From an uncultured Bacilli bacterium (GTDB taxonomy: Bacteria; Bacillota_I; Bacilli_A; RF39; UBA660), in NCBI GenBank assembly GCA_947626565.1, contig CANQSQ010000004.1:1-64000 (forward strand): a stretch of DNA of 64,000 nt, in the 5' to 3' direction. The notes beneath the pieces are model-generated. The model searched no databases, was not told the origin of the DNA, and was given only the letters and a program-made list of their open reading frames with translations. Positions 57,551 through 64,000 of this stretch are shown here, one piece after another (position 1 is the stretch's first letter; the number at the start of each line of letters is the position of its first letter). The translations under genes were made by a program, and so were the position numbers.

Positions 57551-59692
57551 ATGATGACAATAGAAGATTATGCATTAGACGTTGGAAAAACAGTCGACGA
57601 AATAATTGCCCTATGTGAAAAAATTGGTATTGCTTGCCAAGATGAGACTACTACTTTAGATGAAGAAAGTATTATTTTACTTGATAATGAATTACAAGAT
57701 CAAGAAGACTATGTTACAGGAAATATAGAAGATTTAGAAGAAAGAAGACTTGATGAAGAAGTAACTGATAAAGCTGAAGAATTAGCTATGAATACTAAGT
57801 TTGATTTAGATAATGAAACATCATTTACGAAAGTTAAGTCTAAAAACAATAAAAAAGTTGAAAATACTACTAAAAAAGAATTTTTAAAAGAACGTAAAAA
57901 AATCTATAAACATCGTGAAAAATTACAAAGTAATGAAACTCCTCAAGATGTAAATGTTATCTTATATCATGAAGGAATGAGTGTTGCTGATTTAGCTTCA
58001 GCTCTTGATGCCAATGCCGTTGAAATAGTAAAAAAATTAATGACTTTAGGTATTATGGCTAATATCAATCAAACTATTGATTATGATTCTGCTGAAGTTA
58101 TTGCTTCAGAATATGGGAAGGTTTTGAAAAAAGAAGAAACAGCCGATATTTCTAATTTTGAAAATTATGAAATAGAAGATAAAGAAGAGGATTTAGTGCC
58201 TCGCCCTCCGGTTGTTACAATTATGGGACACGTTGATCATGGTAAAACAACTTTACTAGATACCATCAGAAAAACAAGTGTTGCCCAAGGCGAAGCTGGA
58301 GGAATTACTCAAGCTATTGGTGCTTACTCTGTTAAATGTAATGATAAATTAATTACTTTTATTGATACTCCAGGTCATGCTGCTTTCACCGAAATGCGTG
58401 CTAGAGGTGCTTCTATCACAGATATCGTTATAATTATCGTCGCAGCTGATGATGGTGTTATGCCTCAAACTAAAGAAGCTATTGACCATGCTAAAGCTGC
58501 TAATGTTCCTATTATAGTAGCTATTAATAAAATTGATAAACCAGAAGCTAATATTGATAAAACAATGAGTGGTTTAGTTGAAAATGGTCTAACTCCTGAA
58601 GAGTGGGGTGGCGATATCATTGTTAATAAGATTTCGGCTGCTACCGGAGAAGGTGTTAATGAATTACTAGAAAACATATTATTAGTTGCTGAAATGCAAG
58701 AATACAAAGCTAATCCTTCTCGTTACGCTACCGGTGCTGTTATTGAATCTAAAAAAGATAACAAAGTAGGTTCAGTTGCTACATTGTTAATTCAAAATGG
58801 TACATTACGTTTAGGAGATCCTATTGTTATTGGTAATTTTGCTGGTAAAGTTCGTACTCTAAAAGATGATAAAGGACGTAATATTGTTGAAGCTGGTCCT
58901 TCAACTCCTGTTGAAGTAACAGGTATTTCTGAAGTACCAAGTGCTGGAGACAAATTTATGGCTTTTGAATCAGAAAAACAAGCTAAAGAAATAGCTGCTT
59001 CTCGTCAACTACGCTCTAAAGAACAAGATACTAACTTTAGCGGTATGTCTTTAGAAGATTTATTTGGTCGTATTAAAGAAGGTATTAAAGAAATTAATGT
59101 TGTCTTAAAAGCTGATGTTAATGGAAGCCTAGAAGCTGTTAAAAATGCCTTAGAAAAAATAAATGTTGAAGGAGTTAAAGTAAATGTCATTAGAGCTGCT
59201 GTAGGAGCCATTACTGAAAGTGATGTTGTTTTAGCTAGTGCTTCTCATGCTATTATTATTGGCTTCAATGTTCGTGGTAATACCGCTACGATAGATACAG
59301 CTAAACAATATAACATTGAAATTAAAACTTATGACATAATCTACAAAGTAGTAGAAGATATGGAAAGTGCCATGAAAGGTATGCTTGATCCCGAATTTGA
59401 AGAAAAAGTTATTGCTACTCTTGAAGTTCGTCAAATCTTTAAATTCTCTAAAGTTGGTCTAATTGCTGGTTGTCATGTTACAAGTGGTACTGTTAAGAAC
59501 AATGCTAAAGCTCGTATTATTAGAGATAACGTAGTAGTTTATAATGGTGCTGTCAAGACACTTCAACATGAAAAAGACCAAGTAAAAGAAGTTCAAAAAG
59601 ATATGGACTGTGGTATTACCTTAGAAAATTGCCAAGATTATAAAGAAAATGACATTATTGAAATTTACGAACTTGTTGAAATAAAAAGATAA
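57551..59692 (+). CDS. infB: Translation initiation factor IF-2
   Basis: About 713 residues. A short N-terminal region with one IF2N domain near 'YHEGMSVADLASALDANAVEIVKKLM' (about 140-165) precedes the GTPase (GHVDHGKTT about 226, DTPGHAAF, NKIDKPE), beta-barrel domains II and III and domain IV with the initiator-tRNA site ('FKFSKVGLIAGCHVTSGTV'). ATG 57551 is preferred, with GAGGTGG upstream; an in-frame GTG at 57536 lies inside the ribosome site. It ends at a strong terminator. Confidence 0.95.
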   Translation: MMTIEDYALDVGKTVDEIIALCEKIGIACQDETTTLDEESIILLDNELQDQEDYVTGNIEDLEERRLDEEVTDKAEELAMNTKFDLDNETSFTKVKSKNNKKVENTTKKEFLKERKKIYKHREKLQSNETPQDVNVILYHEGMSVADLASALDANAVEIVKKLMTLGIMANINQTIDYDSAEVIASEYGKVLKKEETADISNFENYEIEDKEEDLVPRPPVVTIMGHVDHGKTTLLDTIRKTSVAQGEAGGITQAIGAYSVKCNDKLITFIDTPGHAAFTEMRARGASITDIVIIIVAADDGVMPQTKEAIDHAKAANVPIIVAINKIDKPEANIDKTMSGLVENGLTPEEWGGDIIVNKISAATGEGVNELLENILLVAEMQEYKANPSRYATGAVIESKKDNKVGSVATLLIQNGTLRLGDPIVIGNFAGKVRTLKDDKGRNIVEAGPSTPVEVTGISEVPSAGDKFMAFESEKQAKEIAASRQLRSKEQDTNFSGMSLEDLFGRIKEGIKEINVVLKADVNGSLEAVKNALEKINVEGVKVNVIRAAVGAITESDVVLASASHAIIIGFNVRGNTATIDTAKQYNIEIKTYDIIYKVVEDMESAMKGMLDPEFEEKVIATLEVRQIFKFSKVGLIAGCHVTSGTVKNNAKARIIRDNVVVYNGAVKTLQHEKDQVKEVQKDMDCGITLENCQDYKENDIIEIYELVEIKR

Positions 59693-59695
59693 ATT

Positions 59696-59721
59696 AACTT
59701 AAGATTACTTAAGTTTTTTTT
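59696..59721 (+). terminator. infB terminator
   Basis: AACTTAAG (59696-59703) pairs with CTTAAGTT (59708-59715), followed by a T run. It separates infB from rbfA, which has its own -10 (TATAAT 59763-59768). Confidence 0.8.
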
Positions 59722-59791
59722 TATCTTTCCAAGATATCATAGTAATATAAACAAATCTTTGTTATAATTAACAAAAGAAAGGAATGATATT

Positions 59792-60136
59792 ATGGCCAAT
59801 ATAAAAATAGAACGTTTAAATCATACATTTCAAGAAGAAATTAGTATGATTTTAATGACTGAAATAAAAGATGAAGATATCAAATTTGTTACTATAACTG
59901 GAGTCGATATAACTAACGATTTAAGTTTTGCTAAAGTTTATTTTACTGTTTTAGATGACACTAAAAAAGATATAATATTAAATGCTCTAACTAAAGCTGC
60001 TCCTTTTATTAGAACTAAATTAGCTGAAAGAATAGAAATAAGACATACTCCTGAATTAAAATTTATTTTTGATACTTCTATAGAATATGGTAATCATATT
60101 GAACAAATTATTAATGATATAAATAATAAAAAATAA
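59792..60136 (+). CDS. rbfA: Ribosome-binding factor A
   Basis: 114 residues, a single KH-like domain. 'IKIERLNHTFQEEISMILMTEIKDEDIKFVTITGVDITNDLSFAKVYFTVL' and 'RIEIRHTPELKFIFDTSIEYGNHIEQII' are clear RbfA signatures. It assists 16S rRNA 5' end maturation in 30S assembly. truB, its usual 3' neighbour, is instead fused to VanY about 6 kb upstream. Confidence 0.92.
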   Translation: MANIKIERLNHTFQEEISMILMTEIKDEDIKFVTITGVDITNDLSFAKVYFTVLDDTKKDIILNALTKAAPFIRTKLAERIEIRHTPELKFIFDTSIEYGNHIEQIINDINNKK

Positions 60137-60247
60137 CTTAAATTTACTATTTTTATTACCACCAAGTTTTCTTTTTAATATCCTTTTTTAAGTAAAATTT
60201 AAAGAGAAACCTAATAAGTAAATTACAGTAAAGGAAATCTTCCTTTA

Positions 60248-60276
60248 TTTACAAATTTATTTTATCCGAGTATAAT
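60248..60276 (+). promoter_or_regulatory. ftsK/spoIIIE promoter
   Basis: TTTACA (60248-60253), 17 bases, TATAAT (60271-60276), 28 bases before the ATG. The rest of the 167-base gap after rbfA holds no gene. Confidence 0.75.
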
Positions 60277-60303
60277 TATAAGTGAAGATAGAGGTGTAAA
60301 AAT

Positions 60304-62604
60304 ATGGCAAAAAGAAAAAAGAAAAAAGCTGCTCCTAAAAAGACAGATTCTGAATTTATCATCCAACTTTATGGTGTAGTTTTAATAATTATGGCCATCC
60401 TTGGAATTGGTAAATATGGTCCTGTTGGTCGCTTAATTGCTTCCTTTGGTCTTTTTTTAGTAGGTTCAATTTACATGCTCTTTTTATTAACCTTCTTTAT
60501 TGTCGGAGCTTATCTATTAGTAAAACGGGCTTGGCCCAATTTCTTTTCGACAAAGTTATTAGGTATTTATATATTTTTAATTGGTTTTTTAGTAATTATG
60601 CATCGTGAATTTGTTATTCAAAATAATAGTAATGCTACTTTAATATTTAAAGAGACTATTGATCAATTATTAATAGGTTTCAATAGTATTATGCATACTG
60701 GTTCTCTAGAAGATTGGTTTGCTGTCGGTGGTGGTTTAATAGGTGGGGTTTTTGCTATTATCTTTGTTAAATTATTCTCTTACATGGGTATGCAACTTAT
60801 TTCTTGTGTCTTAATAATTGGTGGTATATCAATGTTTACAGGCTTCTCTATTATTGACTTTATCAAAGATAAATATGAAGAAAGTAAAGCTAAACGTCAA
60901 GAATTATCTGAAGAAGATGATGCTGAAAAAGTTGAAGATACCGATAATGATAATCAAGAACTAAAACCTGTTATTATAAGTGATGGTAATGAAGAGGAAG
61001 AAGACAATAAACACGTTAAAATTAGTAGTATTGAAGAATTAACTAAAGTACCTGTTAAAGATAAAGAAAATCCATCTCCTGAAGAAACTAAACCATCTCA
61101 ACCAGCTAATAAAGATTATCAATTACCTCCAATCACTATTTTAACACCACCTAAGAAGAAGAACAAAGGAACAGATAATTCTGCTATTGAAAAAAATATT
61201 GAAAGTCTAGAAAAAGTTCTTCGTGATTTTAAGATAAATGGTAAAGTAGTTGAAGTTCATATTGGACCAACTGTTGCGCAATATGAATTGGAAATAGCTA
61301 GTGGAACTAGAGTTAGTAAAATTATTTCTCTAAATAGAGAAATTGCTTTAGCTTTATCTAAAAAAGATGTTCGTATTGAAGCTCCTATTCCTGGTAAAAG
61401 TACCGTTGGAATTGAATTTGCTAACGATTCACCAACGCCTGTTAGTTTCTATGAAATTATGAACAGTAATGTTATGCAAAAAGCCCAAGAAAAAATTTTA
61501 ATGGTTCCTTTAGGCAAGAGTATCATGGGCGATATAGGTGTTTGTGAAATTAATAAGATGCCTCATTTATTAATTGCTGGAACTACTGGTTCTGGAAAAT
61601 CAGTTTGCGTTAATGGTATTATTTGTTCCATTTTAATGCGCGCTAAACCAACTGAAGTAAAATTAGTTATGGTTGACCCTAAAGTCGTTGAATTATCTGT
61701 TTATAATGGTATTCCTCACTTACTATGTCCAGTTGTAACAGATCCTAAGAAAGCTTCTATTGCTTTAGCAAAAATGGTAGCTGAAATGGAAAAACGTTAT
61801 CAAATTTTCAGTGAAACAAAAACTAAAAATATTGAATCATATAATGAATATATCGAAAAATGTAATAAAGAAAACAATTCTGAATACGAACAAGAAAAAA
61901 TGCCTTATATTGTTGTTATTATCGATGAGTTAGCTGACTTAATGATGGTTGCTGCTAAAGAAGTTGAAGATTCTATTCTTCGTATAACTCAAAAAGCTCG
62001 TGCCGCTGGTATTCATTTAATTGTTGCTACCCAAAGACCATCAACCGAAGTAATTACTGGTTTAATTAAAGCTAATATTCCTTCTCGTATTTCCTTTGCT
62101 GTAGGTTCCGGAATCGATTCAAGAACCGTTCTTGATCAAATAGGAGCTGAAAAACTTTTAGGGAAAGGTGATATGCTTTTCTTACCAATTGGTGTTAATT
62201 CTCCAATTAGAATTCAAGGCTCTTTTATCACCGATGATGAAATAAAAAAATTAATTGATTTTACCGTTGCTCAACAACAAGCTCAATATGATGATTCTCT
62301 TATGAATTTAGAAGCTCCTGAATCTTCTAGTACCAGTAGTAGTGATGCGACCGGTACCGATGATGCTTCAGATGTTGATGATCCTCTTTATAAAGAAATC
62401 GTTCAATTTGTTGTTTCTACTCAAAAAGCCAGTGCTTCTTTAATTCAAAGAAAATTCAAACTAGGTTATAATAGAGCTGCTAGAATAATTGATCTTTTAG
62501 AAGAACGAGGTATAATTGGACCAGTTAATGGATCTAAACCTCGCGAAGTCTTAGTTCAATTAGATGCCTCATCTCCTAGTGAAGAATCAATTGAAGAAGG
62601 TTAA
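60304..62604 (+). CDS. DNA translocase FtsK/SpoIIIE
   Basis: 766 residues. A basic N terminus and four transmembrane helices (about 20-190) are followed by an acidic Pro-rich linker (190-290), an alpha domain, and the RecA-like motor with Walker A GTTGSGKS (about 426) and Walker B VVIIDELADLMMV. The C-terminal gamma winged helix reads 'ASLIQRKFKLGYNRAARIIDLLEERGI', which reads orientation sequences (KOPS/SRS). Length and linker are of the SpoIIIE type. It pumps chromosomes through septa, including during sporulation. Confidence 0.93.
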   Translation: MAKRKKKKAAPKKTDSEFIIQLYGVVLIIMAILGIGKYGPVGRLIASFGLFLVGSIYMLFLLTFFIVGAYLLVKRAWPNFFSTKLLGIYIFLIGFLVIMHREFVIQNNSNATLIFKETIDQLLIGFNSIMHTGSLEDWFAVGGGLIGGVFAIIFVKLFSYMGMQLISCVLIIGGISMFTGFSIIDFIKDKYEESKAKRQELSEEDDAEKVEDTDNDNQELKPVIISDGNEEEEDNKHVKISSIEELTKVPVKDKENPSPEETKPSQPANKDYQLPPITILTPPKKKNKGTDNSAIEKNIESLEKVLRDFKINGKVVEVHIGPTVAQYELEIASGTRVSKIISLNREIALALSKKDVRIEAPIPGKSTVGIEFANDSPTPVSFYEIMNSNVMQKAQEKILMVPLGKSIMGDIGVCEINKMPHLLIAGTTGSGKSVCVNGIICSILMRAKPTEVKLVMVDPKVVELSVYNGIPHLLCPVVTDPKKASIALAKMVAEMEKRYQIFSETKTKNIESYNEYIEKCNKENNSEYEQEKMPYIVVIIDELADLMMVAAKEVEDSILRITQKARAAGIHLIVATQRPSTEVITGLIKANIPSRISFAVGSGIDSRTVLDQIGAEKLLGKGDMLFLPIGVNSPIRIQGSFITDDEIKKLIDFTVAQQQAQYDDSLMNLEAPESSSTSSSDATGTDDASDVDDPLYKEIVQFVVSTQKASASLIQRKFKLGYNRAARIIDLLEERGIIGPVNGSKPREVLVQLDASSPSEESIEEG

Positions 62605-62631
62605 TAAATATATTTGTTAATTACTTCACTA

Positions 62632-62659
62632 AATAGTCAATGATATTGACTATTTTTTG
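62632..62659 (+). terminator. ftsK terminator
   Basis: AATAGTCAAT pairs with ATTGACTATT across a 3-base loop, then a T run. Confidence 0.85.
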
Positions 62660-62691
62660 CCCTTAAAAACGCCTTTTCTCGCTAATTTTAA

Positions 62692-62815
62692 TTGACATTT
62701 AGCTATATATATGCTACAATCAACTTGTTTGACGCCTCAAGCTCAAACCGCATTGAAAAGGTAAAAACAATTTATTTGTACCTTAAGAGCGAGTCTTAAG
62801 TTTTTATAAAGGAGG
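62692..62815 (+). promoter_or_regulatory. rplU promoter and L21-type leader
   Basis: TTGACA (62692-62697), 17 bases, TACAAT (62715-62720). The leader from about 62727 can fold into stems, including GGTA/TACC around an A/T-rich loop and CTTAAG/CTTAAG just before the ribosome site. Position and size match the L21 leader family of Firmicutes, thought to mediate autogenous control by L21. Identification is by context and general structure, not by a covariance search. Confidence 0.6.
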
Positions 62816-62822
62816 TATTTAA

Positions 62823-63125
62823 ATGAATGCTGTAATTAAAGTTGGTGGAAAGCAATACTATGTTTCTGAAGGTAGCGAAATTTATGTTGAAAAATTAGCT
62901 GCTCAAACAGGTGATGTAGTTAAATTCGATCAAGTATTAATGTGCAACAGTAAAATAGGAAGCCCTTATCTTACTAATGTTACCGTTGAAGGTGAAGTAG
63001 TTAAAAATGGAAAACAAAGAAAAATAACTGTTTTTAAGTACAAAAGTAAAGATAGATCTAACCGTAAGAAACAAGGACACAGACAACCTTATACTAAAAT
63101 TAAAATTACTAAAATTAATGCTTAA
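62823..63125 (+). CDS. rplU: Ribosomal protein bL21
   Basis: 100 residues, standard length. 'NAVIKVGGKQYYVSEGSEIYVEKL' and the C-terminal 'VFKYKSKDRSNRKKQGHRQPYTKIKI' are L21 signatures. AAAGGAGG precedes the ATG. It leads the conserved rplU-prp-rpmA operon. Confidence 0.97.
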   Translation: MNAVIKVGGKQYYVSEGSEIYVEKLAAQTGDVVKFDQVLMCNSKIGSPYLTNVTVEGEVVKNGKQRKITVFKYKSKDRSNRKKQGHRQPYTKIKITKINA

Positions 63126-63127
63126 TT

Positions 63128-63430
63128 ATGATTAATGTTAAAGTAATAAAACAACAAGATAAATATCATGAAATAACTATTCTAGGCCATGCCATGTATG
63201 CTGATTATGGTAAAGATATTGTTTGCAGTGCTGTTAGTAGCATCGTAACAACATCAATTAATGGTATGTTATCTCTTAATAAGGAAAGTCTAAAGTATGA
63301 AGTTAATGACACTGGGTTGACTATTAGTAATATTTCTAATGATGACGCTACTCAGAAATTAACAAATAATATGGTTAGTCTTTTAAAAGAATTAGAAAAA
63401 AAATATAAAAAAAACATTACAGTAAAGTAA
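63128..63430 (+). CDS. prp: Ribosomal-processing cysteine protease Prp
   Basis: 100 residues. Catalytic His21 (in [10 protein letters not shown]) and Cys33 (in KDIVCSAVS) are in the family positions. Prp removes the N-terminal extension of L27, which is encoded immediately downstream with a matching cleavage site. It lies two bases after rplU. Confidence 0.95.
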   Translation: MINVKVIKQQDKYHEITILGHAMYADYGKDIVCSAVSSIVTTSINGMLSLNKESLKYEVNDTGLTISNISNDDATQKLTNNMVSLLKELEKKYKKNITVK

Positions 63431-63441
63431 GGAGGAGAATT

Positions 63442-63732
63442 ATGAAATTTTTAAAATTAGATATTCAATTATTTGCTCACCACAAAGGGCAAGGATCAAC
63501 ATCTAATGGTCGTGATTCTGCAGGACGTAGACTAGGAGCTAAAGCTGCTGATGGTGAATTTATCACAGCAGGTTCAATTATATATCGTCAACGTGGAACT
63601 AAAGTATTCCCAGGCAACAATGTTCGCCGTGGTAATGATGATACTTTATATACTACAATTGACGGAATTTTAAAATTCGAACGTTTAGGAAGAGACAAAA
63701 AACAAGCTTCAGTATACCCAGTAGGAGAATAA
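63442..63732 (+). CDS. rpmA: Ribosomal protein bL27 with Prp-cleaved extension
   Basis: 96 residues. The N-terminal extension [11 protein letters not shown] precedes [15 protein letters not shown], so cleavage by Prp after Phe11 gives mature L27. The rest ('[19 protein letters not shown]') is typical. GGAGGAG lies before the ATG. Completes the rplU-prp-rpmA operon, closed by a terminator. Confidence 0.97.
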   Translation: MKFLKLDIQLFAHHKGQGSTSNGRDSAGRRLGAKAADGEFITAGSIIYRQRGTKVFPGNNVRRGNDDTLYTTIDGILKFERLGRDKKQASVYPVGE

Positions 63733-63735
63733 TAT

Positions 63736-63757
63736 AGAGCCATTTAGGCTCTTTTTT
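63736..63757 (+). terminator. rplU-prp-rpmA terminator
   Basis: AGAGCC (63736-63741) pairs with GGCTCT (63747-63752), then six T residues. Confidence 0.85.
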
Positions 63758-63792
63758 ATATAAATTATAATAAATAAAGAAAAGGAAATCAT

Positions 63793-64000
63793 ATGACAAC
63801 AGAATTTAATAAAGAAGATTTAGTCTTTCCCTTTGATACTCTTCAAGACAAAATGAAAGACATCGAAAAAATATATTTAGAAGATTATGGCTCAAAATAT
63901 AAAAATAGTATTAAATTGCGCCAAAAAAACACTATTTATCTTTTAAATTCAACACCTGATTTTGAATATGATTATCTAACTAAATATAATTTATTACCCA
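63793..64000 (+). CDS. 5' part of an unidentified gene running off the window
   Basis: ATG 63793 behind AAAGGAAA opens a frame that stays open to the last base (69 codons). The start reads MTTEFNKEDLVFPFDTLQDK and is soluble and acidic. In Bacilli the gene after rpmA is usually spo0B or obg. This does not look like Obg, and too little is present to judge Spo0B or another family. Confidence 0.55.
   Translation, partial: MTTEFNKEDLVFPFDTLQDKMKDIEKIYLEDYGSKYKNSIKLRQKNTIYLLNSTPDFEYDYLTKYNLLP

Noticed and set aside
60304-62604. The FtsK/SpoIIIE motor as the missing EssC ATPase of the type VII island
   Set aside because: It has four N-terminal TM helices, a single RecA motor and a C-terminal gamma winged helix, which is DNA translocase architecture. 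EssC has FHA domains and several ATPase domains.

Overview
The window is a very AT-rich bacterial chromosome segment with standard code 11: TGG is used for Trp, and TGA ends several genes such as spoIVFB, ylxR and the Rpn-type nuclease gene. PolC, a T-box leader, rod-complex MreC/MreD/RodA, SpoIVFA/SpoIVFB, two CotY/CotZ-type coat proteins and a KinB-like kinase point to a spore-forming member of Bacilli. It is probably one of the uncultured low-GC gut lineages near Erysipelotrichia or the RF39/Mycoplasmatota border. That placement is inferred from gene content, not from a marker phylogeny.

Region by region. 1-6 kb: tail of an upstream gene, a YcxB-like membrane protein, a TSCPD protein, a transglutaminase-like protein on the minus strand, then a lipid operon (FabG-like reductase, papain-fold hydrolase, PlsC, acyl-AMP ligase, PlsC). 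6-10 kb: CsoR with its operator inside the promoter, CopA, and a TtcA-like tRNA thiolase. 10-12.6 kb: a secreted Pro/Glu/Lys-rich protein with a long internal duplication. 12.6-19 kb: ProS, a D,D-carboxypeptidase, a metallophosphatase lacking its GNH motif, an FAD protein, a cyclophilin lipoprotein and dCMP deaminase. 19-28 kb: an HExxH peptidase, then a T-box leader controlling an HD hydrolase plus ValS, then SPOR protein, RadC, MreC, MreD, SpoIVFA and SpoIVFB. SpoIVFB appears to start at ATT.

28-29.1 kb: tRNA-Ala(TGC) followed by an integrase tail remnant, and a compact locus with a 22-residue hydrophobic peptide facing a convergent small RNA, resembling a type I toxin-antitoxin system. 29.1-32.7 kb: a PrsW-type protease with a repeat tail, RodA and two CotY/CotZ genes. 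32.9-42.2 kb: a type VII (ESX/WXG100) secretion-associated island in which nearly every gene has a paralogue in the island. It has two copies of an identical promoter and a candidate switching hairpin. No EssC-type ATPase is seen in the window.

42.2-64 kb: a KinB-like kinase behind tandem Spo0A-box-like sites, RluB, ferredoxin, a tail-anchored protein, PolC, a DUF1653 protein, an Rpn-type nuclease, a VanY-TruB fusion, and a J-domain/TM/LysM protein. These are followed by the rimP-nusA-ylxR-infB-rbfA cluster with a short RimP and no YlxQ, then FtsK/SpoIIIE, and rplU-prp-rpmA behind an L21-type leader. In Bacillus subtilis the valS-to-spoIVFB block and rplU-rpmA are contiguous. Here about 35 kb lies between them, starting at the tRNA/integrase scar.

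Functional threads are envelope growth and sporulation (MreCD, RodA, SpoIVFAB, CotY/Z, kinase, FtsK/SpoIIIE), translation (ProS, ValS, IF2, NusA, TruB, L21, L27), copper homeostasis, and a cell-surface/secretion island of unknown purpose.
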